Part shown: positions 30,408 through 39,082 of the stretch, one piece after another
Numbering within the stretch: position 1 is the first letter of the stretch
Layout of the letters: the number at the start of each line of letters is the position of its first letter
Assembly: GCA_018828145.1 (NCBI GenBank)
Contig: JAHJWO010000010.1
Location: forward strand, 1 to 64,000
DNA from: Alphaproteobacteria bacterium
GTDB taxonomy: Bacteria > Pseudomonadota > Alphaproteobacteria > Rhizobiales > Devosiaceae
DNA length: 64,000 nt
Direction of reading: 5' to 3'
Notes under the pieces: generated by a model
The model's database searches: none
What the model was told of the DNA's origin: nothing
Seen by the model: the letters and a program-made list of their open reading frames with translations, nothing else
Made by a program: the position numbers and the translations under genes

Positions 30408-32576
30408 CTACATAAAGCTCATCGGGTCGATATCCACCTGCACGCGCAGGTTGCCCGTTACCTTCTCGGCCGAGCCCAGCCAGAAGCGCACATAGCCCGA
30501 AAGGTCGAAATCCTTACCCGACTGCGCCAGGAGCCGCACGCGGTGGCGGCCGCGCACCATGGCGATGGGCGCGTCGGCCGGACCGAACAGCTTGACCCCA
30601 TCGGCCATCGGCGCCGCCGAGAGCAGCTTTTTGGCATAGCCCATTGCCACCTCATGCTCGTTGGCCGAGACGATCAGCGCCGCCAGCCGCCCGAATGGCG
30701 GCAGCCCGCCCCCCTCGCGCGCCGCCAGCTCATGCGCATAGAAGGCTTCCCGATCCCCGCTGACCATGGCGCGCATCACCGCGTGGTCGGGATGATAGGT
30801 CTGGAGGAACGCCTTGCCGGTCTTGGAGGCCCGTCCGGCTCGGCCGGCCACCTGGGTCAGGATCTGGAAGGTCTTTTCGGCGGCACGCGGATCGCCATGC
30901 GCCAGCCCCAGATCGGCATCGAGCACGCCCACCACGGAGAGCTTTTCGAAATGGTGGCCCTTGGAGACGAGCTGGGTGCCGATGATGAGGTCGAATTCGC
31001 CGCGCTCGATTTCCGAGAAGCGCTCGCGCAGCTGGGCATTGCTGCCCATGTCTGAGGAGAGAATCACCCGCCGCGCATCGGGGAAGCGCGCCGCCGCCTC
31101 CTCGGCCACCCGCTCGATGCCGGGACCCACCGCGATCAGCGCATCGGCCTCGCCACAGGCGCCGCAGACTTTCGGCGTGCGGATCTCATGCCCGCAATGG
31201 TGGCACATGAGCACGCCCCGGAAGCGATGCTCGACCATCCAGGCCGAACAGTCCGGGCATTGGTACTGGTGCCCGCAGGAGCGACACAGCGTCAGCGGGG
31301 CATAGCCGCGCCGGTTGAGAAACAGCAGCGCCTGCTCGCCCCGGTCGAGCGCCGCGAACACTTCGCGCGCCAGAAGCGGCGCAATCCACTGCCCCTTTTC
31401 CGGCCCGTCGACCCGCATGTCGATGGCGGTGATATTGGGCATGGCTGCCTCGGCAAAGCGGCTGGTCAGCAGCACATGGGCATAGCGCCCGCCATTGGCA
31501 TTGTTGCGCGTTTCCACCGACGGCGTCGCCGAGGAGAGAATGACCCGTGCATCGGCCAGGTGCGCCCGCACCACGGCCATGTCACGCGCATGGTAATTGA
31601 CCCCGTCGGACTGCTTGTAGGCGCCGTCATGCTCCTCATCGAGCACCAGCATGCCCAGTTCGCGGAACGGCAGGAACAAGGCCGAGCGCGCGCCCACCAC
31701 CGCCCGCACCGTGCCATCGAGCACGCCGCGCCACACCCGCCCGCGCTGCGCCGGCGTCATGTCGGAATGCCATTCGGCGGGGCGCGTGCCGAAGCGCTTG
31801 GTGAAGCGGGAGATGAAGGTATTGGTCAGCGCAATCTCGGGCAGCAGGATCAGCGCCTGCCTTCCCGCCCGCAGCGTGTCGGCCACCGCCTCGAAGAAGA
31901 CTTCGGTCTTGCCGCCACCGGTGACGCCGTCGAGCAGCGCCACGCCGAATTTGTGCGGATCGAGTGCGGTGATCTCGGCCAAAGCCTTTTGCTGGTCGGC
32001 CGAGAGCGTGGCCACCGCGCCATCGGGGTCGGGCGGCAGCACCACGGGCGGCGCCGGCATTTCCAGCCGCTCGATGGCCCCTGCCCGCTCCAGCCCCTCG
32101 ATGACCGAGGGCGAGACGCCTGTGGCCCCGATCAGCGCCGGCTTGGGCCAGGCCATGTCGTCCATCAGTGCATCGAGCACCCGCAGCCGGGCCGGCGTCA
32201 GCTTTTCGGGCTCATGGCCAGTGCGGCGGAAGGCGATGACCGGCCGTGGCGTATCGAGCGCCTCGGTCGAGCGCAATACGGCGCGCAGCACCTGCCCCGG
32301 CGCTGCCAGCGTATAACGGGCCACCCATTCGATCAGCCTGAGCAATTCCTCGCTGAGCGGGGGCACATCATAGGCCTGGGCGATGTCGCGCAGCCGGTTA
32401 TGCGCCACCATGTCCTTGGGCGGCCCCCAGACCACGCCCAGCGTCAGCCGCGGCCCCAGCGGCACGGCCACGATCGAGCCACGCGTCACCACCATGCCGG
32501 GCGGGATGCGGTAGCTATAGGGCCCCTCGACGGCGACCCCCACCATGACGGCGACGATGTCTGGACGCTGTTCCAT
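30408..32576 (-). CDS. priA: Primosomal helicase PriA
   Basis: A 722-residue 3'-5' helicase that reloads the replisome at stalled forks. The N-terminal DNA-binding domain has GPYSYRIPPGMVVTRGSIVAVPLG. The helicase core carries Walker A DGVTGGGKTEVF, LDEEHDGAYKQ and LSSATPSVET. The zinc region is complete, with CRSCGHQYQCPDCSAWM and CHHCGHEIRTPKVCGACG (eight cysteines). TQLVSKGHHFEKL and QVAGRAGRA complete the helicase motifs. I use the ATG at 32576 because AACGGG precedes it; an in-frame ATG at 32597 has no ribosome-binding site. Located upstream of atpH in the same direction. Confidence 0.97.
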   Translation of the reverse strand: MEQRPDIVAVMVGVAVEGPYSYRIPPGMVVTRGSIVAVPLGPRLTLGVVWGPPKDMVAHNRLRDIAQAYDVPPLSEELLRLIEWVARYTLAAPGQVLRAVLRSTEALDTPRPVIAFRRTGHEPEKLTPARLRVLDALMDDMAWPKPALIGATGVSPSVIEGLERAGAIERLEMPAPPVVLPPDPDGAVATLSADQQKALAEITALDPHKFGVALLDGVTGGGKTEVFFEAVADTLRAGRQALILLPEIALTNTFISRFTKRFGTRPAEWHSDMTPAQRGRVWRGVLDGTVRAVVGARSALFLPFRELGMLVLDEEHDGAYKQSDGVNYHARDMAVVRAHLADARVILSSATPSVETRNNANGGRYAHVLLTSRFAEAAMPNITAIDMRVDGPEKGQWIAPLLAREVFAALDRGEQALLFLNRRGYAPLTLCRSCGHQYQCPDCSAWMVEHRFRGVLMCHHCGHEIRTPKVCGACGEADALIAVGPGIERVAEEAAARFPDARRVILSSDMGSNAQLRERFSEIERGEFDLIIGTQLVSKGHHFEKLSVVGVLDADLGLAHGDPRAAEKTFQILTQVAGRAGRASKTGKAFLQTYHPDHAVMRAMVSGDREAFYAHELAAREGGGLPPFGRLAALIVSANEHEVAMGYAKKLLSAAPMADGVKLFGPADAPIAMVRGRHRVRLLAQSGKDFDLSGYVRFWLGSAEKVTGNLRVQVDIDPMSFM

Positions 32577-32638
32577 TTGTGCCCGTTCTGTTCGCATCCG
32601 AACATAGGAAGCGCAAGTGATTCTGCCAAAGCCGTCGC

Positions 32639-32661
32639 GTGCTGACAGGGCCTGTCAGCAC
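32639..32661. promoter_or_regulatory. 23-bp near-perfect palindrome, CTGACAG-N3-CTGTCAG type
   Basis: GTGCTGACAGG, one central base, CCTGTCAGCAC: an 11-bp perfect inverted repeat. It lies between priA (minus) and the small gene at 32701 (plus). The same core followed by CAC recurs at 44064-44083. Operator or dispersed repeat. Confidence 0.45.
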
Positions 32662-32700
32662 CCCTGGCGCAAGCTGATTGCATCAGGGAGGAGCCAAGCC

Positions 32701-32892
32701 ATGACCCAGATGATCGATCGCCTGCCAGCCAATGATGAGCTGGTCGCCATTGCCGAAAAGGCCAGCCTCTATGCCTTGCTGCAGCAGGCTTTGCGCCGCC
32801 AGCGCATTCCCCAGCAATTGCCGGCGCGGCTCTATGACGACCTGGGCATCCTGCCCAGCCAGCGGCCCGATTTCACCCCGAGGGGTCGCTAG
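32701..32892 (+). CDS. Small uncharacterised protein, 63 residues
   Basis: A 63-residue protein that I do not recognise. It begins MTQMIDRLPANDELVAIAEKASLYALLQQALRRQ, likely helical, and ends in a basic, Pro-containing tail. No signal peptide or membrane segment. The start is strongly supported by GGGAGGAG about 8 nt upstream, which argues that it is really translated. It is divergent from priA and convergent with the omptin gene. The palindrome at 32639 lies 40 nt before the start and may control it. Confidence 0.7.
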   Translation: MTQMIDRLPANDELVAIAEKASLYALLQQALRRQRIPQQLPARLYDDLGILPSQRPDFTPRGR

Positions 32893-32900
32893 GCACCGGC

Positions 32901-33884
32901 CTAGAACGAGCCCTTGATTCCCGCGGTGATTTCGCCGCTGCGCAAGGCGCCGGCCGCGACATTGCCGATCGCCCCGGTCGGGGCGCCGGTGGCGATATTG
33001 TAGTATTCTGTATCGCCGCGCTGCTCGAAGATATGGTCGTAGCGCGCCGCCAGGGTCAGCTCGACATTTTCGCCCAGGTCAAAGCCGACATCGACGCCGG
33101 CCGTAACGGTCGGCGCCATGTAGAGGCGATCAAGAAAGCGCAGGTTGCGCAGCCAGTGATCGTCGGTCGAGACCGACAGGAAGGTCACCCCGCCGCGCAG
33201 CAGGCCGCCGACGCGGAAATTGCCGTAGTCCTCCTCGCCGTCAAAGCCCAGGAACAGCTCGGGAAACTGCTGCCGATAGGTGGCGGCGGCGACGCCGTTG
33301 GCAATGGTACCGGGCTGGTCGCGGAAGCCGCCATTGCTGGAATAGAGATAGGTGCCGCCATAGGCGGTCCATTGCGCATCGGTATATTTGAACCCGCCAT
33401 GCGCCCGCACCACGGCCGTGCCGTCCTTGACCAGCTCATAGCCCAGCGCCGCAGCACCGGTGAAATAGTGATCGAGATTGGTATCGGGATGCTGGCTGCG
33501 ATGGGACCAGTTGGCGAAGGTGTCGTCGCCCTTCAGCCAGTCATAATCTTCCATATAGCTGTTGCCGAAGCCGGCAACGCTGCCCTCGGCGCGCAGGCTG
33601 AACCCGGCGCCAATATCGGCAGCAATGCTGCCACGCAGCACGGGAGTCGTGCTCTGCCAGATCAGGTGGCTGAGCGTGTAATTGCCCGCCATCACCTTCT
33701 CATTGCCTTCCAGATACATGGCGCCGATGCTGGCATCGATGCGCACCGTGTCGTCGGCCGAGGCATGGCTCACCGCCTGGGGCTGGTCGCCCCAGAAATC
33801 AGCCGACTGGCCTGCTGCGGCCGTGGTGGCGGCCAGCATCAGCAGGCTTGCGGCACATGCCTCGGGCATGGAAAATCTGCGCAT
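32901..33884 (-). CDS. Omptin-family outer-membrane protease
   Basis: A 327-residue protein matching OmpT/Pla along its length. After a signal peptide (SLLMLAATTAAAGQ) come beta strands and the conserved blocks MEDYDWLKGD, WSHRSQHPDTNLDHY, GGTYLYSSNGGFRDQPGTIANG and the C-terminal AGIKGSF ending in Phe, as barrel proteins do. The four catalytic residues of omptins are all present: Asp113 and Asp115 (as OmpT Asp83/Asp85 in MVDQDW) and Asp241 and His243 (as OmpT Asp210/His212). Omptins cleave between basic residues at the cell surface. GGAGG supports the start. Shares its upstream region with xerC. Best known from gammaproteobacteria. Confidence 0.9.
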   Translation of the reverse strand: MRRFSMPEACAASLLMLAATTAAAGQSADFWGDQPQAVSHASADDTVRIDASIGAMYLEGNEKVMAGNYTLSHLIWQSTTPVLRGSIAADIGAGFSLRAEGSVAGFGNSYMEDYDWLKGDDTFANWSHRSQHPDTNLDHYFTGAAALGYELVKDGTAVVRAHGGFKYTDAQWTAYGGTYLYSSNGGFRDQPGTIANGVAAATYRQQFPELFLGFDGEEDYGNFRVGGLLRGGVTFLSVSTDDHWLRNLRFLDRLYMAPTVTAGVDVGFDLGENVELTLAARYDHIFEQRGDTEYYNIATGAPTGAIGNVAAGALRSGEITAGIKGSF

Positions 33885-33926
33885 CGCTCTGCCTCCGATC
33901 GATTATGGAACCCTGGACGGTGCGGG

Positions 33927-33941
33927 TTAAGGTTCGGTTTA
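33927..33941. promoter_or_regulatory. CtrA-like site between omptin gene and xerC
   Basis: TTAA-N7-TTTA, seven of eight core positions of the CtrA box. It sits 25 nt before xerC and 43 nt before the divergent omptin start, so it could serve either gene. Confidence 0.35.
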
Positions 33942-33965
33942 CCCTCGCGGCCGGAGACTGCAGCA

Positions 33966-34895
33966 ATGGTCGATTCCGCCTTTGCCACCGATGATGCCGT
34001 CCGCGCCCAGCTCGCCGCCTGGCAGCGCGAGCTCGGCTCCGTTCGTCGTCTGGCCGCCAATACGCTAGAGGCCTATGCCCGGGATGTCGACCAGTTCCTG
34101 TCCTTCCTGGCCGGCCATGCCGGCGGGCCGGTGACGCTGGCAACGCTGCGCGAGCTGCGCGGCGCCGACATCCGCGCCTTCATGGCGCAGCGCCGCAATG
34201 AGAGCCTCGGCTCGCGCTCGCTGGCCCGGGTGCTCTCGGCGCTCAAGAGCCTGTTCCGCTATCTCGAACGCGAGGGCGTGGTGACGAGCGAAGCGCTCAA
34301 TGTCATCCGCACGCCCAAGCTGCCCAAATCCCTGCCCAAGGCGTTGACCGTGCTCGAGGCGCGCCAGACCATCGCCACCACGGCGGATATGGAAGAACGC
34401 CCCTGGGTCGCCGCCCGCGACATGGCCGTGCTGACGCTCTGCTATGGCGCCGGCCTGCGCATCGCCGAAGCGCTGGCCCTGACCCGTGGCGACCTCGAAG
34501 CCCAGACCCTGCGGGTGACCGGCAAGGGCGGCAAGGTGCGGCTGGTGCCGCTGATCGATGCGGTGCGCCGCTCGATCGAACTCTATCTCGAGCTCTGCCC
34601 GTTCAAGCCCTGGCCGGAAGAGCCGCTGTTTCGCGGCGTGCGGGGCGGCGTGCTCTCGCCGCGGTTGATCCAGCTGCGCGTGGTGCAGTTGCGCAGTGCG
34701 CTCGGCCTGCCGCCATCGGCCACCCCGCATGCCCTGCGCCATTCCTTTGCCACCCACCTCCTGGGCAAGGGCGGCGACCTGCGCGCCATCCAGGAATTGC
34801 TGGGTCACGCCAGCCTCTCGACCACCCAGATCTATACCGCTGTCGATACCGACAGGCTGCTGGAAAGCTACCGCAAGGCCCATCCGCGCGGCTGA
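33966..34895 (+). CDS. xerC: Tyrosine recombinase XerC
   Basis: A 309-residue chromosome-dimer recombinase acting at dif. The N-terminal SAM-like domain (about 10-100) has TLEAYARDVDQFLSFLAGH. The catalytic domain has Arg in CYGAGLRIAEAL, Lys in TGKGGKVRLVPL, HALRHSFATHLL, His in LLGHASLSTTQ and nucleophile Tyr in QIYTAVD. The N-terminal length and PKLPKSLPKAL favour XerC over XerD. I start at the ATG at 33966; the frame is open far upstream over the omptin gene and is not real there. Placement next to priA is usual in Hyphomicrobiales. The following 228 nt (34896-35123) contain no gene I can support. Confidence 0.95.
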   Translation: MVDSAFATDDAVRAQLAAWQRELGSVRRLAANTLEAYARDVDQFLSFLAGHAGGPVTLATLRELRGADIRAFMAQRRNESLGSRSLARVLSALKSLFRYLEREGVVTSEALNVIRTPKLPKSLPKALTVLEARQTIATTADMEERPWVAARDMAVLTLCYGAGLRIAEALALTRGDLEAQTLRVTGKGGKVRLVPLIDAVRRSIELYLELCPFKPWPEEPLFRGVRGGVLSPRLIQLRVVQLRSALGLPPSATPHALRHSFATHLLGKGGDLRAIQELLGHASLSTTQIYTAVDTDRLLESYRKAHPRG

Positions 34896-35123
34896 ACCGC
34901 CTGGCAGATGCCGAACGGATATCGCCCGGCCAGCCTTGCCAGCCCCCTGCCGGCTCGCTACGACACCAGCCATGCACTCGTCCGCGATCCTTATCCTCAC
35001 GCTTCTCATTTCTGGCTCCCCTCGGGACCGGAACGAGCGCTGACGTCCAGCCCTTCGTGTCTCCGGCCCGCCTTTCAGGCGCTCCGGTGATCTGTCAGGC
35101 GGGACCGCTCAGGAACCCGCCTC

Positions 35124-36065
35124 ATGTCCACCATCGCCGTCCCCCAACCCGCCAATGATCCGCTCGGCTATGCCTTTGCCGTGGCCGGGGCGGTGCTGTT
35201 TTCCACCAAGGGCATCTTCATCAAGCTCGCCTATGGCCAGGGTGTCTCGACCGAGATGCTGCTCAGCCTGCGCATGATCGTGGCCCTGCCGGTCTATCTC
35301 GTCATCCTGCTGACCCTGTTGCGCCGCGAGGACAGCCTGCGCGCCGCCCTCACACCCAAAACCGTCATCGCCAGCATGGCGGTTGGCATATTGGGCTACT
35401 ACCTCTCCAGCTATCTCGACTTCCTGGGGCTCAACTACATCACCGCCCAGTATGAGCGGCTGGTGCTGTTCACCTATCCCTTCTTCGTGCTGCTGTTCGG
35501 CGTCTGGTTTTTTGGCGACCGCATGGTCTGGCGCGTCGTGCCCGCCATGCTGGTCTCCTATGCCGGGCTGCTGGTGATCTTCGGTTGGAACCTGGCGGTC
35601 AATCCCGATGGCCTCGTGCTGGGCACGCTGCTGGTACTGGGTTCGGCCATCACCTTCGCGCTCTACCAGCATCTGGCCAAGCGGCAGATGCTGGTGCTGG
35701 GCTCGGCGCTCTTCACCTGCATCGGCATGTCGACGGCGGCACTCTGCGCCATTGCCCAGAACATGGTGCTGGCCGGACCCGCCAGCTATCTGGCGCTGAC
35801 GCCGCAGATCTGGCTCTATGGCCTGGCGCTGGGCCTGCTCGGCACGGTGCTGCCCAGCTTCCTGATGAATGCCGGCATGGCCCGCATCGGGGCGCGCGCC
35901 ACCTCCTCCACCGCCGCCTTCGGCCCGGTGGTGACGATCATCATTGCGGTTATCGTCCTCTCCGAACCCTTCACCCTGTTCCATGGCGTGGGCACCGCGC
36001 TGGTGCTGGCCGGCTCGGTCCTCTTCGCGCGCGCCGAACGCCGCGCCCGGCAGGCACCCGGCTGA
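35124..36065 (+). CDS. DMT-superfamily (EamA) transporter
   Basis: A 313-residue inner-membrane protein with ten predicted helices in two EamA repeats (about 13-150 and 165-300). The second repeat shows the typical ARIGARATSSTAAFGPVVTIIIAVIVLSEPFT. EamA proteins export amino acids or other metabolites; the substrate is not readable. AGGAA lies about 9 nt before the ATG. It stands alone between xerC and the six-repeat protein gene. Unrelated in detail to the DMT pair at 45.1-46.8 kb. Confidence 0.88.
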   Translation: MSTIAVPQPANDPLGYAFAVAGAVLFSTKGIFIKLAYGQGVSTEMLLSLRMIVALPVYLVILLTLLRREDSLRAALTPKTVIASMAVGILGYYLSSYLDFLGLNYITAQYERLVLFTYPFFVLLFGVWFFGDRMVWRVVPAMLVSYAGLLVIFGWNLAVNPDGLVLGTLLVLGSAITFALYQHLAKRQMLVLGSALFTCIGMSTAALCAIAQNMVLAGPASYLALTPQIWLYGLALGLLGTVLPSFLMNAGMARIGARATSSTAAFGPVVTIIIAVIVLSEPFTLFHGVGTALVLAGSVLFARAERRARQAPG

Positions 36066-36151
36066 ATCTTCACCGCAATGGCTTTTGGCCGCCTTAAAGC
36101 CGCTGTAAGGTCCGGGCACGACTGCGGCATACATCCGGGAAGGGACAACCG

Positions 36152-37474
36152 ATGAACGCATTGAACAGGGCTTTGGGCGGCGCTTTTCTGGGCCTGGTGC
36201 TTGCCGCGGGGCTCGCCGCCCCGGCGCTGGCGCAAAAGCTCGACAACAAGAATCCCGCGCCTTCGGCCACCGCCACCACGGCCAGCGGCGACATCGACTT
36301 CGGCGATGATTCGAGCAGTTGGGCCAATGACGGCGAATGCGATGACCCCCGCTTCGAAGGCGCCGGCACCGCCACCGAACTGCTCGATGACGACATCCGC
36401 AAGGACGCGACCGATTGCAGGGCCGCCTATGAGGCCGGCACCGTGACGCTCAAGGATGGCGGCACAGCCCCGGCCGACATCGCCATCGCCACCCCGATCG
36501 ACGCCATCGACTTCGGCGACGACAGCAGCGAATGGGCCAATGATGGCGAATGCGACGATCCCCGCTTTGCCGGTACCGGCGCGGCCGAGGAACTGCTCGA
36601 CGCGGATATCCGCAAGGATGCCACCGACTGCCGCGCAGCCTATGAGGCGGGCACGGTCACGCTCGCCGATGCGGGCGCGAGCGCGACGGCCACCACGACC
36701 GCCGAGATCGACTTCGGCGATGATTCGAGTGAATGGGCCAATGATGGCGAATGCGATGATCCGCGCTTTGCCGGCACCGGCTCGGCCGATGAAACGCTCG
36801 CTGCCGACATTCTCAAGGACGCCACCGACTGCCGCGCCGCCTATGACGCCGGCACGGTGACCTTTACCGGCGGCGACAGCCAGACCGCTTCCATCGATTA
36901 TGGCGACGACACCAGCGAATGGGCCAAGGACGGGGAATGCGACGATCCGCGCTTTTCCGGCACGGGCGTCGCCAGCGAACTGCTCGATGCCGATCTGGGC
37001 CATGACGCCACCGACTGCCGCGCTGCGGTGGAAGCGGGCACCGCCACCTTCAATGGCGGGTCGGCCACCACCCCGGTTGCCGAATTCGACTATGGCGGGG
37101 ACTGGAGCAAGTGGGCCAATGACGGCGAATGCGACGACCTGCGCTTCATGGGCGAAGGCACCGACAAGAAGCTGCTGACCGACGACATGATGGGCGACGC
37201 CACCGACTGCAGGACGCTGGAAGCCGACGGCAAGGTCACCATCCGCACGGTCTATTCGCCCGAATATGCCGCCGGCGCCCCCTATGACAGCAGCGGTATC
37301 GACTTTGGCGACAACAGCTCCGACTATGCCAATGACGACCGCTGCGACGACCCGCGCTTCGAAGGCCCCGGCGCCGCCTCGGTCCTGCTGGAAAGCGACC
37401 TCGAACACGACAGCGCAGACTGCAAGGCCGCCTACGAGGCCGGCACGATCGTGCTGATCGACGCGCAGAGCTGA
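36152..37474 (+). CDS. Secreted protein of six Cys/Asp-rich repeats
   Basis: A 440-residue exported protein with a signal peptide cleaved after LAAPALAQ (residue 28). The mature part is six repeats beginning near residues 48, 118, 186, 248, 311 and 383, spaced 62-72 apart. Each has the pattern IDFGDDSSEWANDGECDDPRF, then a G-x-G-rich turn, LLxxDI, and DATDCRAAYEAGTVTL. Every repeat has exactly two cysteines (GEC and TDC), so six disulfides are likely, and 8-10 acidic residues, which suggests metal, perhaps calcium, binding. Single copies of the WANDGECDDPRF motif occur at the ends of other alphaproteobacterial exported proteins. I know no function. Its own terminator follows at 37499. Confidence 0.85.
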   Translation: MNALNRALGGAFLGLVLAAGLAAPALAQKLDNKNPAPSATATTASGDIDFGDDSSSWANDGECDDPRFEGAGTATELLDDDIRKDATDCRAAYEAGTVTLKDGGTAPADIAIATPIDAIDFGDDSSEWANDGECDDPRFAGTGAAEELLDADIRKDATDCRAAYEAGTVTLADAGASATATTTAEIDFGDDSSEWANDGECDDPRFAGTGSADETLAADILKDATDCRAAYDAGTVTFTGGDSQTASIDYGDDTSEWAKDGECDDPRFSGTGVASELLDADLGHDATDCRAAVEAGTATFNGGSATTPVAEFDYGGDWSKWANDGECDDLRFMGEGTDKKLLTDDMMGDATDCRTLEADGKVTIRTVYSPEYAAGAPYDSSGIDFGDNSSDYANDDRCDDPRFEGPGAASVLLESDLEHDSADCKAAYEAGTIVLIDAQS

Positions 37475-37498
37475 GCCAGACTGCCGGCAAACGTCATG

Positions 37499-37529
37499 CG
37501 GCGGGGTGAAAGCCCCGCCGTTCCTGTTT
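37499..37529 (+). terminator. Terminator after six-repeat protein gene
   Basis: Perfect stem CGGCGGGG/CCCCGCCG with a 6-nt loop, then TTCCTGTTT. It lies between convergent genes (sdhB on the other strand) and may act both ways. Confidence 0.65.
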
Positions 37530-37538
37530 CCGGAGCGG

Positions 37539-38321
37539 TCAGGCCGCCTTGCGCTCGACCATCATCTTCTTGATTTCGGCGATGGCCTTGGCCGGGTTGA
37601 GCCCCTTGGGGCAGACCTTGGCGCAGTTCATGATCGTGTGGCAGCGATAGAGCTTGAACGGGTCCTCGAGGTCGTCGAGCCGTTCCTGCGTGGTCTCGTC
37701 GCGGCTGTCGATCAGCCAGCGATAGGCCTGCAGCAGCGCGGCGGGGCCGAGATACTTTTCGCCATTCCACCAATAGCTCGGGCACGAGGTCGAGCAGCAG
37801 GCGCACAGAATGCACTCGTAGAGCCCGTCGAGCTTGGCGCGCTGCGGCACCGTCTGCGTCCATTCCTTTTCCGGCGTCGGCGAGGTGGTCTTGAGCCAGG
37901 GCTCGATGGCGCGGTGCTGGGCGTAGAAGAGGGTTAGGTCGGGCACCAGGTCCTTGACCACCGGCATATGCGGCAGCGGGTAGATCTTGATCGGGCCGGA
38001 GCTGTCATCCATGCCCTTGGTGCAGGCCAGGGTATTGAGCCCGTTGATGTTCATCGAGCACGAGCCGCAAATGCCCTCGCGGCAGGAACGGCGCAGCGTA
38101 AGGGTCGCATCGACCTTGTTCTTGATCCACAGCAGCCCATCGAGGATCATCGGGCCACAATCGTCCAGATCGACGAAATAGGTGTCGATGCGCGGATTGG
38201 CGCTCTGGTCGGGATCGTAGCGATAGACGTGATATTCGCGCAGCCGCGTCGCGCCGGCGGGCTTGGGCCAGGTCTTGCCCTTGGTCGGCCGGTCGGCCTT
38301 GGGGAGCATCAGTTCGACCAT
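37539..38321 (-). CDS. sdhB: Succinate dehydrogenase iron-sulfur subunit
   Basis: A 260-residue SdhB that passes electrons from the flavoprotein to ubiquinone. All three cluster motifs are present: [21 protein letters not shown] for 2Fe-2[17 protein letters not shown] for 4Fe-4S and [17 protein letters not shown] for 3Fe-4[14 protein letters not shown] matches the quinone-site region. Last gene of the sdhCDA-x-x-sdhB string; two small genes separate it from sdhA, with 48 nt between the nearer one and sdhB. Confidence 0.98.
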   Translation of the reverse strand: MVELMLPKADRPTKGKTWPKPAGATRLREYHVYRYDPDQSANPRIDTYFVDLDDCGPMILDGLLWIKNKVDATLTLRRSCREGICGSCSMNINGLNTLACTKGMDDSSGPIKIYPLPHMPVVKDLVPDLTLFYAQHRAIEPWLKTTSPTPEKEWTQTVPQRAKLDGLYECILCACCSTSCPSYWWNGEKYLGPAALLQAYRWLIDSRDETTQERLDDLEDPFKLYRCHTIMNCAKVCPKGLNPAKAIAEIKKMMVERKAA

Positions 38322-38369
38322 GGGTCGGTCTTCCTTTTCAACGCGCGCCGCTCAACCCGGCGCGAAAAC

Positions 38370-38654
38370 CTAATAGTTCGGCTTGCAGATCTGGTTCGAT
38401 TTGGCGACGTAGGTATTGTAGGGCACGGCGTCTTCCGGGGCCGTCGCGCGGCCCTTCATCGAGGCGATCACCACGCCCATGAAGCGCTCGTCGATCAGCG
38501 TCATCGCCGCATCGGCCTTGCACGAGCACAGCGTCTGGTCCTGGGCGATGCCCATGCAGACGGCATAGAATTCGTCCTTCTGCGCCGCGGTCGGCGCGGC
38601 AAGGGTCGGAACGGTCATGAGGCCAAGCGCGGCCAGCACGGCGACAGATCTCAT
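38370..38654 (-). CDS. Small secreted Cys-containing protein in the sdh operon
   Basis: A 94-residue protein with a signal peptide (SVAVLAALGLMTVPTLAAP). The mature part has four cysteines, in FYAVCMGIAQDQTLCSCKADAA and NQICKPNY, enough for two disulfides. I do not recognise a named family. The start overlaps the upstream DUF3052 gene by 4 nt, so it is translated with the sdh operon. Periplasmic location is likely. A role in assembly or protection of the dehydrogenase is possible from position alone. Confidence 0.78.
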   Translation of the reverse strand: MRSVAVLAALGLMTVPTLAAPTAAQKDEFYAVCMGIAQDQTLCSCKADAAMTLIDERFMGVVIASMKGRATAPEDAVPYNTYVAKSNQICKPNY

Positions 38655-39082
38655 CTCAACTCCTTCCGGATCACCAGTTTCAGGCCCGACCAGGTGGCGT
38701 CCACCGCACAGACCTTCACATCGACCAGCCCCAGCGGCAGCACCACGGCGCGGATCACGTCCTCGCTGATGTCAGTCGCCACCTTGGCGGCCTTTTTGGG
38801 CCAGCTGACCCAGATCATCCCGTCGCGGGCCATCAGGTCCATCAGCCTTTGCGCCATCGCCTCGAGCACCGCCCGCACAGTCGTGAAGAGGTGAATGACA
38901 TCATAACCCGCCTGCGCATCGCCGAGCTGGTCGGCACTGGCCCGGCGCGACTCGATGAAGTTGCGCGCGGTGGCGAGTTCGGCCAGCGATGCGGGCAGGT
39001 CGATGAACAGCGCCCGCTGTCCATCCCTGAGCCCCAGCTTCTGCGCCAGGGGCGTCCCCGAATATCCGGCCGGATCGCTCAT
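38651..39082 (-). CDS. DUF3052 family protein
   Basis: A 143-residue soluble protein matching the DUF3052 pattern: YSGTPLAQKLGLRDGQRALFIDLPA, DVIHLFTTVRAVLEA, GMIWVSWPKKAAKVATDISEDVIRAVVLPLGLVDVKVCAVDATWSGLKLVIR. The start shares its first base with the sdhA stop and the stop overlaps the next gene by 4 nt, so it is tightly coupled in the sdh operon. DUF3052 proteins have no proven role; some act near growth regulation in actinobacteria. Not usually part of sdh. Confidence 0.82.
   Translation of the reverse strand: MSDPAGYSGTPLAQKLGLRDGQRALFIDLPASLAELATARNFIESRRASADQLGDAQAGYDVIHLFTTVRAVLEAMAQRLMDLMARDGMIWVSWPKKAAKVATDISEDVIRAVVLPLGLVDVKVCAVDATWSGLKLVIRKELR

Noticed and set aside
34896-35123. 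Small open frames between xerC and the DMT transporter
   Set aside because: No ribosome-binding site, no family match and Pro/Arg/Ser-rich composition typical of non-coding GC-rich DNA.
35816-37408. 530-codon open frame on the minus strand with periodic sequence
   Set aside because: Antisense to the six-repeat protein; its periodicity only mirrors the repeats of the real gene.
36290-37450. Regularly spaced repeats of ~190-215 nt that could suggest a CRISPR-like or tandem DNA array
   Set aside because: The repeats are protein-coding, diverge at third positions and have no constant spacer/repeat structure. No CRISPR array is visible anywhere in the window.
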